Shown here piece after piece: positions 45,696 through 64,000 of a DNA stretch of 64,000 nt; within the stretch, counting starts at the first letter, position 1; each line of letters begins with the position of its first letter. Below the pieces are notes generated by a model. It ran no database searches. It was not told where the DNA came from and was given only the letters and a program-made list of their open reading frames with translations. The DNA is from Desulfarculaceae bacterium (lineage in GTDB: Bacteria; Desulfobacterota; Desulfarculia; Desulfarculales; Desulfarculaceae). Where the stretch lies: assembly GCA_020444545.1 (NCBI GenBank), contig JAHLKT010000003.1, positions 248,001-312,000 on the forward strand. Reading direction: 5' to 3'. Position numbers and translations under genes: made by a program.

Positions 45696-47807
45696 TCAAG
45701 CCGCCATGCCGCGTTGACCGGCCTGGCGCTCTTCGCGCGCCCGCTCGATGACCTCGGGGGCCAGGGAAGCGGGAACGGGGTCGTAATGGGAAAATTCCAT
45801 ACTAAAGGTGGCCCGGCCCTGAGTGGCCGAACGCAGGTCGCCGGCATAGCCGAACATCTCGGCCAGCGGGGCGGTGGCGCTGACCACCTGCACCCCGGGG
45901 CGGCTCTCCATGGAGGCCACCCGGCCGCGCCGGGAGCTGAGATCGCCCATCACATCGCCGAGGTACTCCTCGGGGCTGGTGATCTCCAGCTTCATGATGG
46001 GCTCCTTGAGCTGAGCCCCGGCCCGGGAAGCGGCATCCTTGAGGCCCATGGAAGCGGCGATCATGAAGGCGCGCTCGTTGGAGTCGACCTCGTGGTAGGA
46101 GCCGTCATAGAGCTCCACCTCGACGTCTTCCAGGGGGAAACCGGCCAGCACGCCGCGCGAGCAAGCCTCGCGGATGCCGCGCTCGATGGCCGTGAAATAT
46201 TCCTTGGGCACCGAGCCGCCCACGATCTTCTCGGTGAAGATCACGCCGCTGCCCGCCTCGGCGGGTTTGAGGCGCAGCTTCACGTGGCCGTACTGGCCGC
46301 GGCCGCCGCTCTGCTTCACGTAGCGGCCCTCGGACTCGGACTCGCGGGTGATGGACTCGCGGTAGGCCACCTGGGGCGCGCCCACCTCGGCCGACACCTT
46401 GAACTCCCGGAGCAGGCGGTCGACGATGATCTCCAGATGCAGCTCGCCCATGCCCCGGATCACGGTCTGGTTGGTCTCGGGGTCCAACTCCACCCGGAAG
46501 CTGGGGTCCTCGTCGGACAGGCGCTTGAGGGCCATGCCCAGCTTCTCCACCATGGGCTGGGAAGCGGGTTTGATGGCCACGGCCACCACCGGCTCGGGCA
46601 CGAACAGGCTCTCCAGGACCACCGGAGCGTCGACGGCGCACATGGTGTCGCCGGTGGAGACGTTCTTGAGCCCCACCGCTGCCACGATGTCGCCCGCGCC
46701 CACCTCGTCGATCTCTTCACGCTGGTTGGCGTGCATCTTGAGCAGACGGCCCACGCGCTCTTTTTTGCCTTTGGCGGCGTTGTAGAGCGTGTCGCCGCTG
46801 TGCAGGCGGCCGGAATAAATTCTCAGGAAGGTGAGGTGCCCCACGTAGGGGTCGCTCATGAGCTTGAAGGCCAGGGCGGCCAGGGGAGCGTCGTCGTCGG
46901 CCGGGCGGGTGGTTTCCTCGCCGTCGTCGTTCAGGCCGGTGATGGCTTTGACCTCCAGGGGGGAGGGCAGATACGACACCACCGCGTCCAACAGGGGCTG
47001 GATGCCCTTGTTCTTGAAGGCCGAACCCATCATCACCGGCACCACTTCGTTGGCCAGCACGCCCTTGCGCAGCGCCGCGCTGATCTCGGCCGGGGGAAGC
47101 TCTTCGCCTTCCAGGTAGCGCTCCATCAGCTCGTCGTCGAACTCGCAGGCGGTCTCGATGAGCTCTTGGCGCGCCTCGGCGGCCTCGTCGGCCAGCTCGG
47201 CGGGCACCGGGCCCTCGATCATGCTCATGCCCTGGTTGCTTTCGTCCCAGGTGAGCGCCTGCATGGAAAGGAGGTCCACCACGCCGGTGAAGTCCTCGCC
47301 CTCGCCCATTGCAATCTGCAGGGCGATGGGGCGGGCGCCCAGACGGGTGGAGATCATGTCCCGGCAACGGCGCCAGTCGGCCCCGACCCGGTCCATCTTA
47401 TTAATGAAGGCAATGCGGGGCACGCCGTAACGGTCGGCCTGACGCCACACCGTCTCGGACTGGGGCTGCACCCCGCCCACCGCGCAGAACACCGCGACCA
47501 CGCCGTCGAGCACCCGCAGGCTGCGCTCCACCTCGATGGTGAAGTCCACGTGGCCCGGAGTGTCGATGATATTGAAGCGGTAGTCTTTCCAGAAGCAAGT
47601 GGTGGCCGCGCTGGTGATGGTGATGCCCCGCTCTTGCTCTTGGGCCATCCAGTCCATCACCGCCTGCCCATCATGGACCTCTCCCAGCCGATGGCTAACC
47701 CCGGTATAAAACAGGATTCGCTCGGTGGTAGTGGTCTTGCCCGCGTCGATGTGGGCCATGAGGCCCAAGTTGCGCTGCCGGGCTATGGGAGTGGTGCGTC
47801 CCACCAT
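45696..47807 (-). CDS. fusA: Elongation factor G
   Basis: A 703-residue translocation GTPase. G-motifs AHIDAGKT (18-25), [22 protein letters not shown] and [10 protein letters not shown] are present, with switch [19 protein letters not shown]. Domains II-V follow in order, ending [29 protein letters not shown]. This is the canonical translocase type by position (rpsL-rpsG-fusA-tuf) and motif content. Confidence 0.97.
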   Translation of the reverse strand: MVGRTTPIARQRNLGLMAHIDAGKTTTTERILFYTGVSHRLGEVHDGQAVMDWMAQEQERGITITSAATTCFWKDYRFNIIDTPGHVDFTIEVERSLRVLDGVVAVFCAVGGVQPQSETVWRQADRYGVPRIAFINKMDRVGADWRRCRDMISTRLGARPIALQIAMGEGEDFTGVVDLLSMQALTWDESNQGMSMIEGPVPAELADEAAEARQELIETACEFDDELMERYLEGEELPPAEISAALRKGVLANEVVPVMMGSAFKNKGIQPLLDAVVSYLPSPLEVKAITGLNDDGEETTRPADDDAPLAALAFKLMSDPYVGHLTFLRIYSGRLHSGDTLYNAAKGKKERVGRLLKMHANQREEIDEVGAGDIVAAVGLKNVSTGDTMCAVDAPVVLESLFVPEPVVAVAIKPASQPMVEKLGMALKRLSDEDPSFRVELDPETNQTVIRGMGELHLEIIVDRLLREFKVSAEVGAPQVAYRESITRESESEGRYVKQSGGRGQYGHVKLRLKPAEAGSGVIFTEKIVGGSVPKEYFTAIERGIREACSRGVLAGFPLEDVEVELYDGSYHEVDSNERAFMIAASMGLKDAASRAGAQLKEPIMKLEITSPEEYLGDVMGDLSSRRGRVASMESRPGVQVVSATAPLAEMFGYAGDLRSATQGRATFSMEFSHYDPVPASLAPEVIERAREERQAGQRGMAA

Positions 47808-47830
47808 TAACCTTCCTTAGATTCCGCCGC

Positions 47831-48301
47831 CTACCAACGGTAGTGGGCAAAGGCCTTGTTGGCCTCGGCCATGCGGTGGGTGTCTTCCTTCTTCTTGACC
47901 GTGGTGCCGCGTCCGGCGGCCGCGTCCATCAGCTCGTTGGCCAGGCGCTCGGCCATGGTCTTCTCGCCGCGGGAGCGGCTGAAACCGATGAGCCAGCGCA
48001 TGGCCAGGGCCTGACGGCGCTCGGGCCGGATCTCCACCGGGACCTGATAGGTGGAGCCGCCCACGCGGCGGGACTTCACCTCGATCATGGGCCGGGCGTT
48101 GTCCAACGCCTTCTCGAACAGCTTCAGCGGATCCTCGCTGGTCCGTTCGGAGATTAAATCCATGGCCCCGTACATTATCCGCTCCGCCGTGGACTTCTTG
48201 CCCTTGAGCATGAGCTTGTTAATGAAACGGGCCAGCTTTTGGCTGCCATAACGGGAGTCTGGGATGATCACCCGTTTGGGAACTTCGCGTCTCCTAGGCA
48301 T
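47831..48301 (-). CDS. rpsG: 30S ribosomal protein S7
   Basis: A 156-residue primary head-assembly protein; in E. coli it represses its own operon by binding the rpsL-rpsG spacer. Conserved: [50 protein letters not shown] and [50 protein letters not shown] strong hairpin precedes it here. Confidence 0.98.
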   Translation of the reverse strand: MPRRREVPKRVIIPDSRYGSQKLARFINKLMLKGKKSTAERIMYGAMDLISERTSEDPLKLFEKALDNARPMIEVKSRRVGGSTYQVPVEIRPERRQALAMRWLIGFSRSRGEKTMAERLANELMDAAAGRGTTVKKKEDTHRMAEANKAFAHYRW

Positions 48302-48345
48302 GGTCTCCTACCGGCATTATCCTTTTATCTTCGGCCCTCACGACA

Positions 48346-48376
48346 GATGCCCCTTTTTCGAGTACCAAGGGGCATC
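48346..48376 (-). promoter_or_regulatory. Hairpin in rpsL-rpsG spacer, candidate S7 autoregulatory site
   Basis: A perfect 10-bp stem, GATGCCCCTT / AAGGGGCATC, with an 11-nt loop in the 109-bp gap between rpsL and rpsG. The position matches the E. coli S7 target; the sequence itself is not obviously the same, so the role is inferred. Confidence 0.5.
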
Positions 48377-48410
48377 GCCGGTCCCGCGGTGCGGGGGGTG
48401 CAACAGCTTC

Positions 48411-48782
48411 TTACTTCGGGCGTTTAGCGCCGTATTTGGACCGGCCCTGTCGGCGGTCGGCCACGCCCACGGCATCCAAGGTGCCGCGGATGACGTGATA
48501 ACGAACGCCAGGCAAGTCCTTCACACGACCGCCCCGAATAAGAACCACCGAGTGCTCTTGCAGGTTGTGCCCTTCACCCGGGATATAGCTGGACACCTCG
48601 ATGCCATTGGTCAGCCTCACCCTGGCCACCTTACGAAGCGCCGAGTTGGGCTTCTTGGGGGTGGTGGTGTACACGCGGATGCAAACGCCGCGCTTCTGGG
48701 GGCAATTCTGCAACGCAGGAGTGGTTTTCTTCTTGCGCTGCTGCTCGCGGCCCTTGCGCACGAGCTGGTTGATGGTCGGCAA
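48411..48782 (-). CDS. rpsL: 30S ribosomal protein S12
   Basis: A 123-residue decoding-centre protein and first gene of the 19-kb superoperon. [62 protein letters not shown] is wild-type at the streptomycin-resistance lysines (TPKKPNS, VKDLPG). It starts with TTG at 48782; GGAGG lies seven bases upstream and the conserved [11 protein letters not shown] begins there. Confidence 0.98.
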   Translation of the reverse strand: MPTINQLVRKGREQQRKKKTTPALQNCPQKRGVCIRVYTTTPKKPNSALRKVARVRLTNGIEVSSYIPGEGHNLQEHSVVLIRGGRVKDLPGVRYHVIRGTLDAVGVADRRQGRSKYGAKRPK

Positions 48783-48948
48783 AGCCTCGCCTCCAAATCA
48801 GCTAGTAACTTACGGGCCGTTAGGCCCCGGCTAACAACAACTTAGCCTAAACACCCTGGGGTCGGCCGGACCCCGTTCAAAGCACGTTCGCCCCCTTTTT
48901 GCCCCGTGCGAGGGCAACGAAGTAGGGAGCCAAACAATGGAATTGCTA

Positions 48949-48977
48949 TATCTACCTTGGCAGAGTGCTTCTGTCAA
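48949..48977 (-). promoter_or_regulatory. Promoter of the str superoperon
   Basis: On the minus strand a perfect TTGACA (48977-48972) and TAGATA (48954-48949) are 17 bp apart in the 288-bp gap between rpsL and rpoC. The start would leave a leader of about 160 nt with GC-rich repeats before rpsL. Only obvious promoter for the 19-kb unit. Confidence 0.55.
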
Positions 48978-49020
48978 GGGGTTGTGCCCCGAAACCGTAA
49001 CTTTAGCCGAGAAGGGAAAG

Positions 49021-49048
49021 GGGCCGGACGGCGCGCGCCGTCCGGCCC
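49021..49048 (-). terminator. Terminator after rpoC
   Basis: A perfect 12-bp GC-rich palindrome with a 4-nt loop, 22 bp after the rpoC stop. On the minus strand it is followed by CUUUCCCUUCUC, pyrimidine-rich but U-poor, so termination may be partial or Rho-assisted. Confidence 0.6.
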
Positions 49049-49070
49049 GGATCGGCTGATTTTGGGGGCG

Positions 49071-53279
<4,209 letters not shown>

Positions 53280-53291
53280 GGGAGTTCTCCT

Positions 53292-57446
<4,155 letters not shown>

Positions 57447-57600
57447 GAAATCTCCTTGGCGGGCAGTGCCCGAAGCCTGGTAAAAAAGAGCCTCTACCGC
57501 TGCCGCGCCCGGGGCTGGGGGCACGGACGCACGGCAGCTCCGGAACCGCCAGAAAGCCTTAGCGGCCCGGAACCACCGGGATTTGCCCTATGTCACCCGC

Positions 57601-57638
57601 TCCGCCCCGGAGCCCCAAAGGGCTCCGGCCACGGCGGA
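57601..57638 (-). promoter_or_regulatory. Long hairpin in rplL-rpoB spacer
   Basis: Nested stems TCCGCC/GGCGGA (outer) and a 9-bp CCGGAGCCC/GGGCTCCGG (inner) with a CAAA loop, in the 224-bp gap. No T run follows. In E. coli this junction holds an attenuator and RNase III site; the same role is plausible but unproven. Confidence 0.55.
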
Positions 57639-57670
57639 ACAGGGGTGGTTTACTAACAGGAAACGTGGGG

Positions 57671-58054
57671 TTACTTGATCGCCACCGAGGCGCCGGCCTC
57701 TTCCAGCTGGCCCTTGATGTTCTCGGCTTCGTCCTTCTCCACCGCTTCCTTGACGGCCTTGGGGGCGCTGTCCACCAGCTCCTTGGCCTCCTTGAGGCCC
57801 AGGCCGGTGATGGCCCGCACGACCTTGATCACCTGGATCTTCTTGTCGCCGGCCGACTCGAGGATGACGTCGAACTCGGTCTGCTCCTCGGCAGCCGCGG
57901 CCTCGCCGCCGCCTGCGGGCATGGCCGCCACGGCCATGGGGGCCGCCGCGCTCACGCCGAAGATCTCTTCCATTTCGCTGACCAGCTCGCTCAGCTCGAG
58001 CACGGACATGTTCTTGATGAAGTCGATGACCTGGTCTTTGGTGATATCAGCCAT
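57671..58054 (-). CDS. rplL: 50S ribosomal protein L7/L12
   Basis: A 127-residue stalk protein that recruits translation GTPases. The N-terminal dimerisation helices ([26 protein letters not shown]), the Ala/Gly/Glu hinge ([21 protein letters not shown]) and C-terminal domain ([65 protein letters not shown]) are all clear. Start ATG at 58054. Confidence 0.98.
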   Translation of the reverse strand: MADITKDQVIDFIKNMSVLELSELVSEMEEIFGVSAAAPMAVAAMPAGGGEAAAAEEQTEFDVILESAGDKKIQVIKVVRAITGLGLKEAKELVDSAPKAVKEAVEKDEAENIKGQLEEAGASVAIK

Positions 58055-58127
58055 GATATTTGTATCCTTTCCAGAGCCGGCATAGCGGCCGGCCAACGCA
58101 AGTTTTTGCAAACGCTAGTTAACTAGG

Positions 58128-58655
58128 TTAGGCCGCTTCGCCGGCCTTCTGCTCCTCGATGGCCTTGAGCACGTTGAGCATGCTCCGGATGACCCCGGCC
58201 ATAACCGTGACCAAGCCGCGCGGCACCGCGTTCATGGTTCCCAGCACCTGGGCCAGGAGAACCTCGCGGGAGGGCAGCTTGGACAGGGCCTTGACCTGCT
58301 CGGCGGAGATGATCTGCCCCTCGAGGAAGCCGTTCTTGACCTCCAGCTTGGGGTTGTCCTTGGCAAAGTCCATGAGGATCTTGGCCAAGTCCACCGGATC
58401 GTCATAGCCCAGGGCCATGCCGTTGGGGCCTTCCAGGCCTTCCAGCATGGGCTCGGTGCCTGTGCCTTGGGCGGCCAGCCGCAGAAGCGTGTTCTTGACC
58501 ACCATGTACTCCAGGCCCTTTTCGCGGAGCTGCTGCCGAAGTTCGGTCATTTGCTCCACTTTAAGGCCCCGGAAGTCGGTCAAGACCACGGCCCGCGCGC
58601 GGGACAGCCGCTCGGTCACATCGTTGACCACGGCTTGTTTCTGCTCGCGGTTCAC
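58128..58655 (-). CDS. rplJ: 50S ribosomal protein L10
   Basis: A 175-residue stalk base protein that binds L7/L12 dimers and, in many bacteria, represses its operon. Motifs: VVNDVTERLSRARAVVLTDFRGLKVEQMTELRQQLREKGLEYMVVKNTLLRLAA and the C-terminal helix VTVMAGVIRSMLNVLKAIEEQK. Starts with GTG at 58655, after AAGGAGG. An L10-leader RNA precedes it. Confidence 0.98.
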   Translation of the reverse strand: MNREQKQAVVNDVTERLSRARAVVLTDFRGLKVEQMTELRQQLREKGLEYMVVKNTLLRLAAQGTGTEPMLEGLEGPNGMALGYDDPVDLAKILMDFAKDNPKLEVKNGFLEGQIISAEQVKALSKLPSREVLLAQVLGTMNAVPRGLVTVMAGVIRSMLNVLKAIEEQKAGEAA

Positions 58656-58683
58656 GTGATTACACCTCCTTCTCGGGTTTTGC

Positions 58684-58836
58684 CTGGACCAACCTCGGCA
58701 TCAGAGCCGTGGTGGCGCTAACTGCGTCTTGCTTCTCGCGTCACCTGTCAAACCCGGTCTCGGCGGGCGCTCCTGGCGGAGCCTTAGGGCCCCCCCCGGG
58801 GGCCACCTGCTATCTCTGATCTTCGGACAGGTCCAG
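58684..58836 (-). promoter_or_regulatory. L10 leader (ribosomal protein autoregulatory RNA)
   Basis: The spacer upstream of rplJ is enclosed by CUGGACC (58836-58830) and GGUCCAG (58690-58684), forming the closing stem. Inside are the CCGAAGA and UGCCGAGG elements expected of L10 leaders, where L10(L12)4 binding represses translation. I recognise the class by pattern; an Rfam search was not possible. Confidence 0.75.
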
Positions 58837-58857
58837 TCGGTTGTTACGAACACCAAA

Positions 58858-58879
58858 CTCCGGCGGCAAACCGCCGGAG
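58858..58879 (-). terminator. Hairpin after rplA, possible partial terminator
   Basis: A 9-bp perfect stem (CTCCGGCGG/CCGCCGGAG) with a TTTG loop, followed on the minus strand by TTTGGTG, ten bases after the rplA stop and just before the L10 leader. Could reduce read-through or mark an RNA processing site. Confidence 0.45.
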
Positions 58880-58888
58880 ATAAAAAAC

Positions 58889-59596
<708 letters not shown>

Positions 59597-59688
59597 TTTC
59601 TCTCTCCGTCGTACAAGTTGCGGAGCGCCGTGTGCTTGCGGCCGGCCAGGCCTCCACGGGCTCTAATAAACAGATATGACGGCCCGCC

Positions 59689-60114
59689 CTAGCGGACCAC
59701 CTCCAGACCCATGGAGCGAGCGGTGCCCATGATGGTGTTCATGGCCTGCTTGACGTCCCGGGTGTTCAGATCTTTCATCTTCAGCTCGGCGATCTCCTTC
59801 ACCTGATCCATGGAGATCTTGCCCACCTTGACGGTGTTGGGCTCGCCGGAGCCCTTGGGGATGCCGGCGGCTTTACGCAGCAGCACCGCGGCCGGGGGGG
59901 TCTTGGTGATGAAGGAGAAGCTGCGGTCCGCATACACCGTGATCACCACCGGGATGATGGTGTCGCCCTCGGACTGGGTGCGGGCGTTGAATGCCTTGCA
60001 GAACTCCATGATGTTGGCCCCATGCGGGCTCAGCGCCGGGCCCACCGGCGGGCTGGGGTTGGCCTTGCCGGCCGGGATCTGCAGCTTGATGTTGGCGATG
60101 ACTTTTTTAGCCAT
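59689..60114 (-). CDS. rplK: 50S ribosomal protein L11
   Basis: A 141-residue GTPase-centre protein and thiostrepton target. [87 protein letters not shown] and [12 protein letters not shown] are intact. Precedes rplA. Confidence 0.98.
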   Translation of the reverse strand: MAKKVIANIKLQIPAGKANPSPPVGPALSPHGANIMEFCKAFNARTQSEGDTIIPVVITVYADRSFSFITKTPPAAVLLRKAAGIPKGSGEPNTVKVGKISMDQVKEIAELKMKDLNTRDVKQAMNTIMGTARSMGLEVVR

Positions 60115-60132
60115 GAACTCACCTCGTTGTAA

Positions 60133-60150
60133 CCGGCGCCTTCGCGCCGG
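60133..60150 (-). promoter_or_regulatory. Short hairpin in nusG-rplK gap
   Basis: A 7-bp CCGGCGC/GCGCCGG stem with a 4-nt loop in the 40-bp gap ahead of rplK. It is where an L1 translational operator would lie in other bacteria, but the L1 consensus itself is not clear. Confidence 0.35.
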
Positions 60151-60154
60151 GGCG

Positions 60155-60688
60155 CTATTGCTTGGAGACCTGCACGAACTCCAGCTCCACGGGGGTGGCC
60201 CGGCCGAAGATGCTGATGAGCACCCTCAGCTTGCCCTTCTCGGGGAAGACCTCCTCCACGGTGCCGTTGAAGTTGTTGAAGGGGCCGTCGATGACCCGCA
60301 CCTCGTCGCCCTCGCGGAAGCTGTACTTGGGCTTGGGCTGCTTGGCGCCTTCGGCCATCTGACTCATCAGACGGGCCACCTCTTCCTCGGTGATGGGAGT
60401 GGGGTTGGTTTCGTTGCCCCCGACGAAGCCGGTCACCTTGGCCGTATCCTTGACCAGGTGCCAGGTCTCGTCGTTCATCTCCATCTCCACCACGATATAG
60501 CCGGGGTAGAACTTGCGCTGCGACTCGCGGCGCTGGCCCTTGACCATCTCCACCACCTTCTCCATGGGCACCAGCACCTGACCGAAGTAGTCGCCGAGCC
60601 CGTGGCTCTGGATGCGCTCGTTCAGAGCGTCGCGCACCTTGTTCTCAAAGCCCGAGTAGGTGTGAACGATGTACCAATTCTTGGCCAC
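60155..60688 (-). CDS. nusG: Transcription termination/antitermination factor NusG
   Basis: A 177-residue factor that binds RNA polymerase and Rho or S10. The NGN domain starts [23 protein letters not shown], with [32 protein letters not shown]; the KOW domain has [48 protein letters not shown]. Starts with GTG at 60688. Follows secE by 24 bp. Confidence 0.98.
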   Translation of the reverse strand: MAKNWYIVHTYSGFENKVRDALNERIQSHGLGDYFGQVLVPMEKVVEMVKGQRRESQRKFYPGYIVVEMEMNDETWHLVKDTAKVTGFVGGNETNPTPITEEEVARLMSQMAEGAKQPKPKYSFREGDEVRVIDGPFNNFNGTVEEVFPEKGKLRVLISIFGRATPVELEFVQVSKQ

Positions 60689-60712
60689 GTTTCCCCCTTA
60701 AAGCCTTTCGTC

Positions 60713-61033
60713 CTATCCGATGAGCAGGCGGATGAGCCGCGAGAGCACGAAATCCACCATGCCCAAAAAGACCGAGACCAGGATTACCAGGGCCACCACC
60801 ACGCCGGTGGTGGACAAGGTCTGCTTGCGCGTGGGCCAGGTTACCCGCTTGAGCTCCTGCACCACTTCGCGCAAAAAGCGCAGGGAGCGGTCCCACAGGT
60901 TGCCCTGGCTGGCGGCGGCGGCCTTGGAAAGCTGGGCCTTCTTGCTCTTGTCCGGGCGCTTGGTCATCTTGTTGAGCTTGCGCTCGATGGCCGCGGCCTT
61001 GTCCACGCCCTGAGTTTTCTTTTTCTTGGCCAT
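60713..61033 (-). CDS. secE: Protein translocase subunit SecE
   Basis: A 106-residue single-span subunit of the Sec channel. A basic N-terminal extension (about 1-40) precedes the conserved amphipathic segment FLREVVQELKRVTWPTRKQTLSTTGVVVALV and a single transmembrane helix. One-helix form typical outside Enterobacteria. Confidence 0.95.
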   Translation of the reverse strand: MAKKKKTQGVDKAAAIERKLNKMTKRPDKSKKAQLSKAAAASQGNLWDRSLRFLREVVQELKRVTWPTRKQTLSTTGVVVALVILVSVFLGMVDFVLSRLIRLLIG

Positions 61034-61260
61034 CTACCATCCTCGGCGGGCCGGTTTTTGCGCCGCCCCGGCCACAAGCACTAAGAGGCTCCGAGCCGCG
61101 CCTGCCCCCGATTGCCCGGGGTGGGCCGCCCAAGGCCACTCCTTACAGATTGTCGCTAAAGCGCTCCGCCGCCCTCTGGACCCTTTTGCACCGCTCCTGG
61201 CGTGGGCCGCCGACCGCTCCTGCTTCGGAGCAGCCGCCCCGCCCTGTGTCGAATCTGTGG

Positions 61261-61335
61261 CAGGCCTGGAGGGAATCGAACCCCCAGCCTTCGGATTTGG
61301 AGTCCGACGCTCTAGCCTAGTTGAGCTACAGGCCT
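61261..61335 (-). tRNA. tRNA-Trp (CCA)
   Basis: A full cloverleaf: acceptor AGGCCTG/CAGGCCT, anticodon stem TCGGA/TCCGA with loop CTCCAAA giving anticodon CCA, T arm GGGGG-TTCGATT-CCCTC. Discriminator G, followed by an encoded CCA (61258-61260). Lies between rpmG and secE, the usual tRNA-Trp position. Confidence 0.97.
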
Positions 61336-61353
61336 GCAATCCAGCAAAGCTGT

Positions 61354-61506
61354 TTACTTACCCTCGCGGTGAGCCGTATGGCTCCCGCAGAAGCGGCAGT
61401 ATTTCTTGAACTCAAGCTTGTCCGGTGTGCGCCGTTTGTTCTTGGTCGTGCTGTAGTTCTTGCGCTTGCACTGGGTGCACACCAGTTGGATTATTTCTCT
61501 GGGCAT
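61354..61506 (-). CDS. rpmG: 50S ribosomal protein L33 (zinc-binding type)
   Basis: A 50-residue protein, too short for most gene filters: [20 protein letters not shown] to [16 protein letters not shown]. The four cysteines C10, C13, C37 and C40 mark the zinc form. Its ATG lies 12 bp after the tuf stop, and the tRNA-Trp follows, as in the typical tuf-rpmG-trnW-secE-nusG order. Confidence 0.96.
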   Translation of the reverse strand: MPREIIQLVCTQCKRKNYSTTKNKRRTPDKLEFKKYCRFCGSHTAHREGK

Positions 61507-61518
61507 GTTTTGCCGCCC

Positions 61519-62718
<1,200 letters not shown>

Positions 62719-62793
62719 GACGACACTCCTTAGGGAGTTGGGGTTGGCGGGCAACCTATGCCTTTCGCGCCCGCTGCCACTTTAAACTTTTGG

Positions 62794-62867
62794 AGCCCAC
62801 GATCGGGCTTGAACCGATGAACCTCTTCCTTACCAAGGAAGTGCTCTACCTGCTGAGCTACGTGGGC
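62794..62867 (-). tRNA. tRNA-Thr (GGT)
   Basis: Cloverleaf with acceptor GCCCACG/CGTGGGC, anticodon stem CTTCC/GGAAG, loop TTGGTAA (anticodon GGT). Discriminator T with encoded CCA at 62791-62793. Immediately upstream of tuf. Confidence 0.97.
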
Positions 62868-62935
62868 TGAAACCAATCCTTATGTATGCACTCTCCGCCG
62901 CGCCGGTCGCCCGGGGGCGGGGCCTATTTCCTTGG

Positions 62936-63017
<82 letters not shown>

Positions 63018-63174
63018 AGGTTCTTCTTATGTATCCAGGCTCGCGGCCGCCAAGCGGCAAAGCCCGTGAAGCCAACATCGTCCCGGATGCCCGGGCCGCC
63101 CGTGGCCCCTTGTAAGCTCTCTGGCAACCCGCCGGTCGCCGTCCTGATCGCGCCCGCGCAGCCGTTTCGGCTGG

Positions 63175-63247
63175 AGCTGGCGATGGGACTTGAACCCGCA
63201 ACCTTCTGATTACAAATCAGATGCTCTGCCAGTTGAGCTACGCCAGC
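63175..63247 (-). tRNA. tRNA-Thr (TGT)
   Basis: Acceptor GCTGGCG/CGCCAGC, anticodon stem TCTGA/TCAGA with loop TTTGTAA (anticodon TGT), discriminator T, encoded CCA (63172-63174). First gene of the minus-strand cluster, about 10 nt after the predicted transcription start. Confidence 0.97.
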
Positions 63248-63263
63248 GTTTCAAGTGCGCAGA

Positions 63264-63292
63264 AATATACCCCACCCTTCGTCCAGAGGCAA
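63264..63292 (-). promoter_or_regulatory. Promoter of the tRNA-tuf-secE-nusG-rpo cluster
   Basis: On the minus strand TTGCCT (63292-63287) and TATATT (63269-63264) are 17 bp apart; transcription would start only about 10 nt before tRNA-Thr(TGT). The GC-rich stretch next to the start could be a stringent discriminator, which would fit DksA/ppGpp control. Confidence 0.6.
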
Positions 63293-63416
63293 CCACTGGC
63301 GCACAACGCAACGTTCCCTCCGGATGGGACCGGGTGGCTAATCAACGAATTATTACACCACACCTCACGATTTTGCAATAGCGGCGACCCCAAAAAAACA
63401 TACGCAAGCCGCCGCC

Positions 63417-63445
63417 TTGCGATGACCCCCCAGCCTTCTTATATT
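63417..63445 (+). promoter_or_regulatory. Candidate promoter for ClpX-like gene
   Basis: TTGCGA (63417-63422) and TATATT (63440-63445) with a 17-bp spacer, giving a leader of about 70 nt to the ATG at 63523. Diverges from the tRNA cluster promoter 125 bp away. Confidence 0.45.
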
Positions 63446-63522
63446 GGATATATGGAGTCCGGCTCCGGCCCCCAGGAGGGACAGGAGCGACTCGCCACCT
63501 TTGTATAAGGCAGGATCAACCC

Positions 63523-64000
63523 ATGAGCCAAGAAAAAAATAACGCCCCCAGCGGCGAAAAGACCAAGCGCGGCTCCTCGGACCACGAGCGCCTGGAACGG
63601 CAGCTCAGCGAATACGTGGCCAAGAAGTACGCTTCCAAGGCCCGCCAGGCCGCGCCCGAGTTCTGCGCCTTGCCCGGCCTGGACAGCGAGGACGAGGACG
63701 GGGTGTGGAGCCGCATCAACTTCGACATGCGCCCCGAGGAGCTGGTGGCCTATCTGGACCAGTACATCGTGCGCCAGGACGAGGCCAAGGCCGTGCTGGC
63801 CACCAAGATATGCACCCACTTCAACCGAGCGAAATACCTTAGCAAGCACGCTAGCGACGACCCCGCGGACGGGGTGGGCCTCATCAAGAACAACGTGCTT
63901 TTGATCGGCCCCACCGGGGTGGGCAAGACCTACCTGGTCAAGCTCATCGCGGCCAAGCTGGGCGTGCCTTTCGTCAAGGGCGACGCCACCAAGTTCAGCG
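63523..64000 (+). CDS. ClpX-like AAA+ ATPase lacking the zinc-binding domain, partial
   Basis: The first 159 residues of an AAA+ unfoldase-type ATPase; the rest runs off the window. An unusual charged N-terminus (about 1-70, rich in Lys, Glu and Ala) replaces the C4 zinc domain of classical ClpX; only one cysteine is present. Then come RPEELVAYLDQYIVRQDEAKAVLATKICTHFNRAKYL and NNVLLIGPTGVGKTYLVKLIAAKLGVPFVKGDATKFS, with Walker A GPTGVGKT, all in the ClpX style. It may handle a different substrate set or partner. ATG at 63523 has an AGGCAGGA site. HslU is less likely from the sequence around Walker A. Confidence 0.82.
   Translation, partial: MSQEKNNAPSGEKTKRGSSDHERLERQLSEYVAKKYASKARQAAPEFCALPGLDSEDEDGVWSRINFDMRPEELVAYLDQYIVRQDEAKAVLATKICTHFNRAKYLSKHASDDPADGVGLIKNNVLLIGPTGVGKTYLVKLIAAKLGVPFVKGDATKFS

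Overview
This GC-rich window looks like chromosome from a sulfate-reducing member of the Desulfobacterota (former Deltaproteobacteria), perhaps near Desulfarculus. The evidence is a transmembrane Tmc redox complex, a cysteine-rich EF-Tu insertion, CCG-domain and multihaem proteins, and the overall protein style. The assignment is inference; there is no 16S gene here. Coding density is high, with many 4-bp ATGA/GTGA overlaps. I see no insertion sequences, integrases or CRISPR arrays.

Layout. 1-2447 (minus): tmcC-tmcB-tmcA, with tmcA cut by the window edge. 2448-2979: AT-rich divergent promoter spacer. 2980-5043 (plus): two paralogous diguanylate cyclases with degenerate receiver domains. 5057-10298 (minus): two GH57 alpha-glucan enzymes and SfsA. 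10400-12063 (plus): an unrecognised 81-residue protein and a double-domain SagB-type nitroreductase. 12208-18928 (plus): a Gld-like ABC complex, then rpoZ, dnaJ and moaC. 19012-19374: a dksA-type regulator. 19435-29242 (plus): a polysaccharide locus with an initiating sugar-phosphate transferase, an ABC exporter, a coiled-coil methyltransferase, three glycosyltransferase domains and a polytopic membrane protein.

29389-48977 (minus) is a fused str-S10-spc-alpha superoperon running rpsL to rplQ. It has one clear promoter at the front, one clear terminator at the end and several intercistronic hairpins. infA is missing from its usual place between map and rpmJ.

49021-63292 (minus) is the second translation/transcription cluster: tRNA-Thr(UGU), tRNA-Tyr, tRNA-Thr(GGU), tuf, rpmG, tRNA-Trp, secE, nusG, rplK, rplA, rplJ, rplL, rpoB, rpoC. 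It carries an L10 leader and ends in a long GC-rich hairpin. A ClpX-like AAA+ ATPase without the usual zinc-binding domain starts divergently at 63523 and runs off the window.

The window is mainly core machinery and I found no convincing wholly new system. The best leads are the EF-Tu four-cysteine insertion, the paired receiver-dead diguanylate cyclases, the small protein/double SagB pair, the polysaccharide membrane protein with a C-terminal beta-like domain, the structured mRNA spacers, the six TTG starts in highly expressed genes, and the zinc-finger-less ClpX relative.
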